A DNA stretch of 10,438 nt from an uncultured Prevotellaceae bacterium. Lineage in GTDB: Bacteria; Bacteroidota; Bacteroidia; Bacteroidales; Bacteroidaceae. Within the stretch, counting starts at the first letter, position 1. Each line of letters opens with the position of its first letter. The stretch covers positions 1 through 10,438 of the forward strand of contig CAMJAO010000052.1 of NCBI GenBank assembly GCA_946403615.1. Direction: 5' to 3'. Of this stretch, positions 1 to 6,775 are shown one piece after another. Position numbers and translations under genes: made by a program. A model generated the notes under the pieces. That model worked only from the letters and a program-made list of their open reading frames with translations, had not been told where the DNA came from and made no database searches.

Positions 1-963
1 TATTCAATGATGGGTGGAATCAAAGGCGTGATTTGGACTGAGGCCATCCAGGGAGTCATCATGATAGGTGGTGCATTGGCATGCCTCGCCATACTGCTGT
101 TTTCCATGCCGGAAGGTCCCTCTCAGGCGTTTGAGATTGCCGTCCGTGATAATAAGTTCTCTTTGGGCGATTTCGGCTCCAGTTTGGGCGAATCTACTTT
201 CTGGGTCTGTCTGGTATATGGAATCTTTACCAATTTGCAAAATTATGGTATCGACCAAAATTACGTGCAACGATACCATACTGCTAAGTCGATGCGCGAA
301 GCAAAATTCTCTGCGCTTTTCGGAGGGTATCTCTTTATTCCTGTTTCAGCCGTGTTTTTCCTTATCGGTACTGCTTTGTATGCCTTCTATCAAGTCAACC
401 CCGCAGTTTTGCCTGAAAAACCCGATTATGTCTTTCCCTTCTTCATTGTCAATCAACTGCCTGTCGGCATGACAGGATTGCTCTTTGCTTCGATTTTTGC
501 AGCGGGTATGAGCACTGTGGCTACGGGCATTACCAGTTCAGCCACCATCGTGCTAACCGATTATTATAGTCATTTGAGAAAGAGTGCTACTGATCGCGAG
601 CGGCTTTGGGTGCTCAAACTTTCCAGTTTAGTCATTGGAGTGATAGGTACTTTAGTTGCATTGGCGCTAGTCAATGTTGACAGTATTCTCGACGCATGGT
701 GGAAATTGTCATCAATCTTTAGTGGAGGAATGCTCGGATTGTTCCTCTTGGGCTATCTCTCTCGAAGGGTCAGGAATATAGATGCTGTCATTGGTGTCGT
801 ATGTGGAGTGATTGTCATCGCATGGATCTCTGCCGCCACATGGCTCCATCTGCCCGAAACCGGTATCCACGAATACCTGGCCATAGTATTCGGCACACTT
901 GCCATCTTACTCGGTGGATTCCTTACTTTCAGACTCACTTATAAGGCTCATAAGTCACATTGA
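1..963 (+). CDS. Sodium:solute symporter (SSS family), 3' part
   Basis: This is the C-terminal part (about 320 residues) of a sodium-coupled solute symporter of the inner membrane. The reading frame is open from the first base of the window, so the true start lies upstream. The opening YSMMGGIKGVIWTEAIQG is the typical SSS stretch between a short loop and a transmembrane helix. The segment FAAGMSTVATGITSSATI, followed by DYY, matches the family's late helix, whose Ser/Thr residues in characterised members help form the Na2 sodium site. I count about eight hydrophobic segments, ending in a short basic tail (TYKAHKSH). The substrate cannot be read from this part: related Bacteroidales proteins are annotated for sialic acid, sugars or inositol, and any of these is possible. 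The gene converges on feoAB with about 100 bases between the stops, so the two are not co-transcribed. Confidence 0.93.
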   Translation, partial: YSMMGGIKGVIWTEAIQGVIMIGGALACLAILLFSMPEGPSQAFEIAVRDNKFSLGDFGSSLGESTFWVCLVYGIFTNLQNYGIDQNYVQRYHTAKSMREAKFSALFGGYLFIPVSAVFFLIGTALYAFYQVNPAVLPEKPDYVFPFFIVNQLPVGMTGLLFASIFAAGMSTVATGITSSATIVLTDYYSHLRKSATDRERLWVLKLSSLVIGVIGTLVALALVNVDSILDAWWKLSSIFSGGMLGLFLLGYLSRRVRNIDAVIGVVCGVIVIAWISAATWLHLPETGIHEYLAIVFGTLAILLGGFLTFRLTYKAHKSH

Positions 964-973
964 CCCAGTTAAC

Positions 974-1002
974 AGAATATGCCTTAGCCCGATAAGCATT
1001 CT
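974..1002. terminator. Weak imperfect stem-loop between convergent genes
   Basis: In the gap between the symporter stop and the feoAB stop, the arms 974-986 and 993-1002 can form ten base pairs around a six-base loop, with a two-base and a one-base bulge in the left arm. No T-run follows on either strand. It could be a weak bidirectional terminator or simply chance structure. I see no better terminator in this gap. Confidence 0.3.
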
Positions 1003-1064
1003 CCCATTATCAACAATACGTCCTTCTTTCATTCTTCATTGCGCGAGTGCTGTCATTCCACATT

Positions 1065-3623
1065 CTAAAAGAACAACATTCCCACTTGATAAACCACTGC
1101 TGAAACAACCCATGCCACAGCTGTGGTATATCCGGCAGCAAACAATGCCCACTTCCATTTTCCGGTCTCGTTTTTAATGGCTACAATAGTCGCGATACAC
1201 GGGAAATAGAGCAATATAAATATCAGATAACAATAAGCACTCAAAGGCGTGATTCCTTCCACAGCCATTTGTTGGCGCAAATGTGTATATTTCTCGCTGT
1301 CTTCGCTGAAACTGTCATCGTCTGCGAAACTGTCATCGTCACTGTAGAGCACACCGATGGTTGAGGCCACAATCTCTTTTGCCCCCACACCGGCTATCAG
1401 CGACACGTCCAACTTCCAATTGAAACCTTGTGGTTCAAACACCGGCTCAATTGCCTTGCCAATATGCCCTATGAAGGACTGTTCTTGCTGTTCTTGTTGC
1501 GTCAGATTCTCGTTGTGAGGGAAATATTCCATCGCCCACACGATGACAGATGCCACAAGGATGATACCGCCCATTTTTTTCAAGTATTCCTTGCCTTTTT
1601 CCCAGGTGTGACGGGCGATGGCCTTGGCCGTAGGCATACGATATGGGGGCAATTCCATTACAAACGGGGTGTCTTCGCCCTTGATGACATATCGAGAGAA
1701 TAATTTACTCACAATCACGGCCATCACTATACCAATAACATACAGTGATATCAGTGCCAATGAGCGATATTGCATCGTGAAAAACGTGCCTACTATCATA
1801 ATGTAAATAGGCAGACGGGCGCTGCAACTCATAAAAGGCAATATCATCATCGTTATCAGTCGCGAACGGCGACTTTCTATCGTGCGCGTGGCCATCACTG
1901 CGGGCACATTGCATCCGAAACCCATTATCAGTGGGATAAACGATTTGCCGTGAAGTCCCATCTTGTGCATCAGTTTATCCATGATAAATGCCGCACGCGA
2001 CATATAGCCCGAATCTTCCATTAGGGAGATGAAGAAATAGAGGATCAAAATTTGAGGTAGGAACACAATGACCGACCCCACACCGCCAATCACACCATCA
2101 ACCAAAAGCGAGCGAAGTGGACCTTCTGGCATGTTGTTGCCGACAACGTCTCCCAACCATGCCACACCCTTTTCTATCCAATCCATTGGGTATTGCCCCA
2201 GCGAGAAAGTTGTCTGGAACATTACAAATAGAATCAAGAAGAATAACGGAAATCCTAAGTATTTGTTAGACAGCAGGTTGTCCAGTCGGTGGGTCAGTTG
2301 GTATGTGTCTCTTTCTTTTCCTTCCGTGAAATTGGATTCAGTCAACGCACCATGAATAAATCCGTATTTTGCATCCATAATGGCTGTTTCTGCGTCATTG
2401 TGCGTGTCACGCTCAATTAGCTTGATTGCACGCTCTCGTGCGGCGAGTATCGCTTCACTGTTTGGCATTTGACGCGCCACTTTCATGGCGTTCTTGTCGC
2501 TTTCCAACAGTTTGATGGATAGGTAGCGCGTGGAGTATCGTGAACGGATTTTTTGTTCTGATTTGATAACGTCTTGCACGGTCTTGATACCGCGCTCAAT
2601 ATATTGGCCGTGATTAACATGTATATGACGGTAGTAGTTCTTTACAGGACGGTCGCCCCCGGCGAAATCTTCAATATGTTGGTGCGACGGACTCTTGTCA
2701 GCAAATTCCTGGTGCCATTCGCGTATCTCGCGGGCTACTTCAGGATTGATATTGCCGTCTTCGCCAATGTAGTCGGCTCCCTCATACATATTAATGATGA
2801 TATGGAATAGCAAATCCACATTCATGCCGTTCTTAAAAGAGGTGGGAATCATCGGTACGCCAAACAACATGCTCAGTGTGTCGATGTCGACATGGTCGCC
2901 ACGTTTTTCAAACTCGTCATACATATTCAGTGCGCATACCATACGGAAGTTCATATCCACCAGTTGTGTGGTCAAATACAGGTTGCGCTCCAAATTGCTC
3001 GAATCAATCACATTGATGATAATATCCGGGCGGTTGTTAAGCAGATGTTCACGAACATACAGTTCTTCTGGACTGTAACATGACAAAGAGTAGGTACCGG
3101 GCAGGTCGGTCAGGTGAAACTCATATCCCTCAAACCGCGCATGAGCCTCGCTTGCATCCACGGTCACACCACTGTAGTTGCCGACGTGGGCATGGGCTCC
3201 ACTTGCAAAGTTAAACAGTGATGTCTTTCCACAGTTAGGATTGCCTATCAGTGCCACATTGATGGTCCGCCGACGTTTCTTCGCAGCCTCATGCAATTCC
3301 TCATCACTCAGCCTCACCTTCTCCGTTATCACCTCTTGTTCCTTATTGCTGTCATCTCGCTCCTTGCCTCTTGACCCTTGTCCTTCAAGAATCACCTCCT
3401 CTTCACTCAAAACTTCAATTAGTGCAGCTTCGTCGTGACGGAGCGACACCTCATATCCCATCAGTTTATATTTCACCGGGTCTTGCAAAGGGGCATTGAG
3501 CAGCACCTCGATGGTTTTACCTTTGATAAATCCCATCTCGATGATACGTTTACGGAATCCGCCGTGACCTTTTACCTTCACAATCACACCTTTTTCCCCT
3601 GTTTTCAATTCCGAGAGTTTCAT
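1065..3623 (-). CDS. feoAB: Ferrous iron transporter, FeoA-FeoB fusion
   Basis: An 852-residue inner-membrane Fe(II) uptake protein. Residues 1-72 form a FeoA (SH3-like) domain. A charged linker follows at about 73-118, then the FeoB G domain: P-loop GNPNCGKTS at 127-135, DLPG at 173-176 and NMYD at 233-236. A helical region follows at about 280-440. The membrane part runs from about 455 to the end and keeps the conserved cysteine motifs GCNVP (C571), SCSARLP (C600) and FPC (C809), thought to line the iron path. Fused FeoA-FeoB proteins are common in Bacteroidales and all key motifs are intact, so it is probably functional. Iron is the expected ion, although a paralogue in this order has been linked to manganese. 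The ATG at 3623 is chosen because it begins the FeoA domain; a weak AAGG lies just upstream. One oddity is an acidic repeat at residues 761-776. Confidence 0.97.
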   Translation of the reverse strand: MKLSELKTGEKGVIVKVKGHGGFRKRIIEMGFIKGKTIEVLLNAPLQDPVKYKLMGYEVSLRHDEAALIEVLSEEEVILEGQGSRGKERDDSNKEQEVITEKVRLSDEELHEAAKKRRRTINVALIGNPNCGKTSLFNFASGAHAHVGNYSGVTVDASEAHARFEGYEFHLTDLPGTYSLSCYSPEELYVREHLLNNRPDIIINVIDSSNLERNLYLTTQLVDMNFRMVCALNMYDEFEKRGDHVDIDTLSMLFGVPMIPTSFKNGMNVDLLFHIIINMYEGADYIGEDGNINPEVAREIREWHQEFADKSPSHQHIEDFAGGDRPVKNYYRHIHVNHGQYIERGIKTVQDVIKSEQKIRSRYSTRYLSIKLLESDKNAMKVARQMPNSEAILAARERAIKLIERDTHNDAETAIMDAKYGFIHGALTESNFTEGKERDTYQLTHRLDNLLSNKYLGFPLFFLILFVMFQTTFSLGQYPMDWIEKGVAWLGDVVGNNMPEGPLRSLLVDGVIGGVGSVIVFLPQILILYFFISLMEDSGYMSRAAFIMDKLMHKMGLHGKSFIPLIMGFGCNVPAVMATRTIESRRSRLITMMILPFMSCSARLPIYIMIVGTFFTMQYRSLALISLYVIGIVMAVIVSKLFSRYVIKGEDTPFVMELPPYRMPTAKAIARHTWEKGKEYLKKMGGIILVASVIVWAMEYFPHNENLTQQEQQEQSFIGHIGKAIEPVFEPQGFNWKLDVSLIAGVGAKEIVASTIGVLYSDDDSFADDDSFSEDSEKYTHLRQQMAVEGITPLSAYCYLIFILLYFPCIATIVAIKNETGKWKWALFAAGYTTAVAWVVSAVVYQVGMLFF
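1303..1341 (-). repeat. In-frame 18-base tandem repeat within feoB
   Basis: The 15-base string GAAACTGTCATCGTC occurs at 1308-1322 and again at 1326-1340, an 18-base period. On the coding strand it gives SDDDSFADDDSFSEDSEK at residues 761-778, two copies of D-D-D-S-F plus a degenerate third. It sits in the stretch between the IVASTIG helix and the last membrane helices. Copy-number change in 18-base steps would keep the frame. Confidence 0.8.
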
Positions 3624-3676
3624 CTGCCTTGTTTTTTCTTTGAAAGAAATAACCTCTTTTTCGTTAATTCAATCTG

Positions 3677-3684
3677 CAAAAATA
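3677..3684 (-). promoter_or_regulatory. feoAB promoter -7 element
   Basis: On the minus strand this reads TATTTTTG, a full match to the Bacteroidetes -7 consensus TAnnTTTG. It predicts a transcription start near 3670 and a leader of about 45 bases before the feoAB ATG. I see no clear TTTG-type -33 element in the expected 3703-3710 region, as may happen at regulated promoters. Confidence 0.6.
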
Positions 3685-3703
3685 CATAATAATTCTCATT
3701 CTC
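3685..3703 (-). promoter_or_regulatory. Fur box upstream of feoAB
   Basis: The minus strand reads GAGAATGAGAATTATTATG. Against the classical 19-base Fur box GATAATGATAATCATTATC it matches 15 of 19 positions, differing at positions 3, 9, 13 and 19. It abuts the predicted -7 element, filling the space where the sigma factor and polymerase would bind. A metal-loaded Fur protein bound here would be expected to repress feoAB when iron is plentiful. The match is read directly; the function is inferred from the position and from the known iron control of feo genes. Confidence 0.7.
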
Positions 3704-3823
3704 ATATGATATTCCTCTATATCCCTTCAACAAATACCTACAAATGGGGATGCTTTAACTTCTTATCACTTATTCTTTTCATTTCTTTATGTCTACTCTT
3801 TAAGTAAAAAATGAGAAGAACAC

Positions 3824-3854
3824 TTGCTATTTTTGTAAATTTTCATTATCTTTG
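3824..3854 (+). promoter_or_regulatory. Promoter of the aldo/keto reductase gene
   Basis: TATCTTTG at 3847-3854 matches the Bacteroidetes -7 consensus TAnnTTTG. A TTG at 3824-3826 lies 20 bases upstream, within the usual -33 to -7 spacing. The start of transcription would fall near 3861, giving a leader of about 26 bases. A second TAnnTTTG match, TATTTTTG at 3828-3835, lacks a -33 partner and is the weaker candidate. Confidence 0.6.
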
Positions 3855-3886
3855 CAACATTAATTACACTCGAAAACTCATGTATC

Positions 3887-5251
3887 ATGAATAAGGAAAA
3901 GCGTAACAAGAAAGACATGAGCCGCAGGGAATTTCTGCGTCGCTTGGGCATTGGTGCCGGATCGGCTATGGCTCTGATGGCTTTGAAACCATTGGATGTG
4001 TTTGCGGAGGATGAGATAATTTCTCCCAAAGACATCCGTATGACCTATCGCGTACAGCACGGAAGCGGAGAACAAATATCCTTGTTAGGTTTTGGCATGA
4101 TGCGTTTGCCAGACAACCAGGAAGAGGTGGACCAACTTGTGGACTATGCCATCGAACACGGGGTTAATTATTTCGACACCGCTCCGATGTATATGCGCGG
4201 ACGTTCTGAGGTGTTGACTGGTAACGCGCTTTCACGTTATCCCCGCAATAAATACTTTGTGGCAACGAAGATGTCGAATCAAAACCAGAGTCTTTGGTCT
4301 TTGGAAGATTCGAAGAACATGTATTATCAATCTTTTGAAAGGCTGAAGGTGGATTATATTGATTATTATCTTCTGCATAGTATTGGTAATGGAGGTGTCG
4401 AAGCTGTGAAAGGACGTTTCATCGACAATGGCTTGTTAGACTTCTTGCTGGAAGAGCGCAAAGCAGGACGTATCAAACACTTAGGCTTTTCGTATCATGG
4501 CGATGTGAAGGCTTTCGACTGGTTGTTGGACCATAATGATGAGTACCATTGGGATTTCGTGCAGATACAGATGAATTATCTCGATTGGCGACATGCAGGA
4601 CTCGGAGGCAGTTGGAAGAAAGATGCCGATGCGGAATACCTTTATAATAAATGCCAGAAACTCGACATACAATGTGTGGTGATGGAACCGCTGCGAGGTG
4701 GTGCGCTTGCCCGGTTGCAGCAAGAGCAGGTTGACCAACTGAAAGCATTACGACCAGACGATAATCCTGCGCGATGGGCCTTCCGTTGGGTGGGAACGAA
4801 CACCAATATCCTTACAACCTTGAGCGGTATGAACCGTATGGAACACATGATTGAAAATGTGGAGACATTCTCGCCGCTCGACCCGTGTACGGAAAGCGAA
4901 AATGCCCTTTTGGCTGCTATCGCAGATGAAATGTCTGGTTTCCCGACCATTCCTTGTACTACATGTGCTTATTGTATGCCTTGTCCATATGGCGTGGATA
5001 TTCCAGGTAATTTCGCTTATTACAATGAAGCCGTCAATGAGCATGTGCTGCCTTTGCCAGACCGTCAGTCACCAGAATATGCCACACGAAAACAACAGTT
5101 CATCGACGGATACAAGAAAGCGTTGCCTGATGAGAAAACATGGGCAAAAGCCTGTCAAGACTGTGAAGAGTGCCTGTCGAAGTGTCCGCAGTCAATCCGT
5201 ATACCCAATCAGATGGGCCGTATTGTCGAGACGTTGAGAAATCGCAGATAA
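3887..5251 (+). CDS. Aldo/keto reductase with Tat leader and two 4Fe-4S motifs
   Basis: A 454-residue oxidoreductase. The N terminus carries a twin-arginine motif (SRREFLRR, residues 12-19), then a hydrophobic run and a possible cleavage site after DVFA (residue 40). Residues about 55-340 form an aldo/keto reductase barrel with the catalytic tetrad D97 (FDTAP), Y102, K128 (ATKMS) and H164 (LLHS). The C terminus has two cysteine clusters: C357, C360, C363, C366-P and C423, C426, C429, C433-P, the second a classical ferredoxin-type spacing. Such proteins probably pass electrons between NAD(P)H and an unknown substrate or partner; the substrate cannot be told. The start at 3887 gives a lysine-rich leader; ATG 3917 would leave only two residues before the twin arginines. 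No Shine-Dalgarno is visible. It is divergent from feoAB and followed by a strong terminator, so it is probably transcribed alone. Confidence 0.93.
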   Translation: MNKEKRNKKDMSRREFLRRLGIGAGSAMALMALKPLDVFAEDEIISPKDIRMTYRVQHGSGEQISLLGFGMMRLPDNQEEVDQLVDYAIEHGVNYFDTAPMYMRGRSEVLTGNALSRYPRNKYFVATKMSNQNQSLWSLEDSKNMYYQSFERLKVDYIDYYLLHSIGNGGVEAVKGRFIDNGLLDFLLEERKAGRIKHLGFSYHGDVKAFDWLLDHNDEYHWDFVQIQMNYLDWRHAGLGGSWKKDADAEYLYNKCQKLDIQCVVMEPLRGGALARLQQEQVDQLKALRPDDNPARWAFRWVGTNTNILTTLSGMNRMEHMIENVETFSPLDPCTESENALLAAIADEMSGFPTIPCTTCAYCMPCPYGVDIPGNFAYYNEAVNEHVLPLPDRQSPEYATRKQQFIDGYKKALPDEKTWAKACQDCEECLSKCPQSIRIPNQMGRIVETLRNRR

Positions 5252-5273
5252 AGACATAAATATCAGAGGAAAC

Positions 5274-5316
5274 AACAGCCGTTTTCAAAATATTGAAGGA
5301 AAACGGCTGTTTTTCC
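5274..5316 (+). terminator. Intrinsic terminator after the aldo/keto reductase gene
   Basis: A perfect 13-base inverted repeat, AACAGCCGTTTTC at 5274-5286 and GAAAACGGCTGTT at 5299-5311, encloses a 12-base loop and runs into TTTTT at 5310-5314. It begins 22 bases after the stop codon. The upstream A-rich arm may also let it work weakly on the other strand, but no gene there needs it. Confidence 0.88.
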
Positions 5317-5349
5317 TTCGTCTACATGTGGTAATATAGTTTTTATTCG

Positions 5350-5357
5350 TATATTTG
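5350..5357 (+). promoter_or_regulatory. Promoter -7 element of the phosphatase gene
   Basis: TATATTTG matches TAnnTTTG exactly. It predicts a start of transcription near 5364 and an A-rich leader of about 35 bases before ATG 5399, as is common in Bacteroidetes genes without a Shine-Dalgarno. A -33 element is not obvious. The position after the terminator at 5274-5316 supports an independent transcript. Confidence 0.6.
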
Positions 5358-5398
5358 CCACTCGAAAAACAATTAATTCAATAAAACACAAAAGCAGA

Positions 5399-6253
5399 AT
5401 GAAAAAGTTATTGTTGATGATGCTTGGAATAGGGCTTACTATGACTGTCCAGGCACAAGAAGAGGTCGTCGATGCATCTTTCACAACGTCCGAGATGCCT
5501 AACATGATGGTTTTCATGCCTGGCCCTCCCGATAGTACCTCGGTGGCTTTTGCCAATGATGTGAACCGTTATTACTGGGGCAAAGAGATGCGTAAAGACA
5601 TTGAACGCGCTGATCAGGCTATACGTGACGCGGAATATGGCCTCCAAACGATACTCGAAGAGTTTGAGGACGCGTTCGGCATGAAGATAACAAAAGAAGA
5701 CACGCCTGAAATATATAAGGTGTTGCTGGAGGGTACTGCCACATGTGACAGTATATGCACCAAGCCTAAAAGAGAATATAGGCGTCGCCGTCCCTTCATG
5801 GTTTTTAATGAACAGACGCTTACCCCAGAAGACGAAGAGTCTCTGCGCAGAAACGGCTCTTACCCGTCAGGTCATACGCTTTTGGGGTGGAGTTCCGCGC
5901 TGTTGATGATGGAGATAAACCCTGACCGCGCCAATGAGATCCTGGCACGTGGTTACCGTTATGGAGAGAACCGTATCGTGGTTGGTGCACATTGGCAGAG
6001 CGATACAGATGCTGCCCGTCTGGCCGCTTCTGTTGCTTATGCCCGCCTTCACACAAGTGAGCGTTTCTTGGAGCAGATGAAGAAGGCTCGTAAAGAGTTC
6101 AAGGATAGACAAAATCCCACCGTGGTGCCGCACCTTGAAATGGACAGACAACCGTCAACCTCTACACGGGCATATACCATCAACGGCACCCCAGCCAATG
6201 ACAGCACTCGTGGCATAGTCATCAGCCAAGGGCAAAAGACGGTAAGACGATAG
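5399..6253 (+). CDS. Secreted class A acid phosphatase (PAP2 family)
   Basis: A 284-residue exported phosphatase of the PAP2 superfamily, non-specific class A acid phosphatase type (PhoN-like), which hydrolyses phosphomonoesters outside the cytoplasm. Residues 1-20 are a Sec signal peptide ending VQAQ, with no lipobox. The three motifs are complete: K124-x6-R131-P132, the class A signature GSYPSGHT at 153-160 with catalytic H159, and R192-x5-H198-x3-D202. In the last motif the usual Ser before Arg is Asn191. After the catalytic domain (to about 225) comes a basic, then polar segment and a tail at 259-284 of the pattern Y-x-I-x-G, then RGI-x-I-x-x-G-x-K, resembling the end of type IX secretion sorting domains. 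It has its own promoter and is 81 bases from the next gene. Family assignment is firm; substrate and final location are not known. Confidence 0.94.
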   Translation: MKKLLLMMLGIGLTMTVQAQEEVVDASFTTSEMPNMMVFMPGPPDSTSVAFANDVNRYYWGKEMRKDIERADQAIRDAEYGLQTILEEFEDAFGMKITKEDTPEIYKVLLEGTATCDSICTKPKREYRRRRPFMVFNEQTLTPEDEESLRRNGSYPSGHTLLGWSSALLMMEINPDRANEILARGYRYGENRIVVGAHWQSDTDAARLAASVAYARLHTSERFLEQMKKARKEFKDRQNPTVVPHLEMDRQPSTSTRAYTINGTPANDSTRGIVISQGQKTVRR

Positions 6254-6334
6254 ACTGTAAAACGCTAATTTGCAATGGTATGCATTCCTGTCCAGAAATA
6301 GGGGAGGAGTACTTGATATAATTCATAAATACAG

Positions 6335-6775
6335 ATGATAGACAGAAACCTTATCTCAGACGAGCAGACATTGGACAATGCCGGCGTCAGGGTTACTGCG
6401 GTAAGACTATTGGTCATGCATGAGATACGTCAGCATTTTCATGACACATTCAGTTTGGCGGATTTGGAATCTGCATTGCCGACAGTTGACAAATCAACCC
6501 TTTTCCGTACATTGACTACGCTTCGTGATGCACATTTGCTCCATGAGACCGATGACGGCAGCGGTGCTCAAAAATACTGTCTTTGTCAATGTGCTGACAC
6601 AAAGCATCATACGGGACATGTACACCTGACATGCCGCAAATGCCATCGTACTTTTTGCCTCACAGACGTTACGATACCGTCAGTGCCGATGCCAGAAGGC
6701 TTTCATGTTGAAGAGACAGAGTATATTGTAAAAGGTGTCTGTAAAGATTGTGGAGAATCTTCAACTATCAATTAA
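6335..6775 (+). CDS. Fur-family metal-dependent transcriptional regulator
   Basis: A 146-residue DNA-binding repressor of the Fur/Zur/PerR family. The winged-helix domain spans about residues 10-80, with GVRVT (17-21) and the recognition helix region DKSTLFRTLTTL (52-63). The dimerisation domain holds a His/Cys-rich stretch with H91, H92, H95 and H97, followed by C100-x2-C103, and pairs with C136-x2-C139 as the likely structural zinc site. Additional cysteines form C82-x-C84-x-C86, unusual for the family. The metal sensed (Fe, Zn, Mn or peroxide) cannot be settled from sequence. ATG 6335 is the first start after an in-frame stop at 6314-6316. A GGGGAGGAG string at 6301-6309 is too far upstream to be a normal ribosome site. 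It may be co-transcribed with the phosphatase and is coupled to the downstream TRIC gene. It could be the protein that binds the Fur box before feoAB, but nothing here proves that. Confidence 0.92.
   Translation: MIDRNLISDEQTLDNAGVRVTAVRLLVMHEIRQHFHDTFSLADLESALPTVDKSTLFRTLTTLRDAHLLHETDDGSGAQKYCLCQCADTKHHTGHVHLTCRKCHRTFCLTDVTIPSVPMPEGFHVEETEYIVKGVCKDCGESSTIN

Noticed and set aside
3753..3802. Pyrimidine-rich stretch in the divergent intergenic region as a special element
   Set aside because: It is irregular, with no repeat unit or symmetry, and such bias is common in AT-rich Bacteroidales intergenic DNA.
3843..3850. A second Fur-like half site (TCATTATC) over the -7 element of the reductase gene
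   Set aside because: Only about 11 of 19 positions match the full Fur box and the other half is absent; in AT-rich intergenic DNA this is expected by chance.
4473..5044. Several minus-strand open frames of 85 to 102 codons opposite the aldo/keto reductase
   Set aside because: All are inside a well-supported gene with full catalytic and iron-sulfur motifs, and none shows a recognisable domain.
6267..6292. Possible terminator hairpin after the phosphatase gene
   Set aside because: The TGCA-type arms pair for only a few bases and no T-run follows, so termination there is not supported.
6748..6774. Upstream TTG start for the TRIC-type protein
   Set aside because: It would add nine residues not typical of the family, while ATG 6775 gives the usual 207-residue length and overlaps the preceding stop codon.
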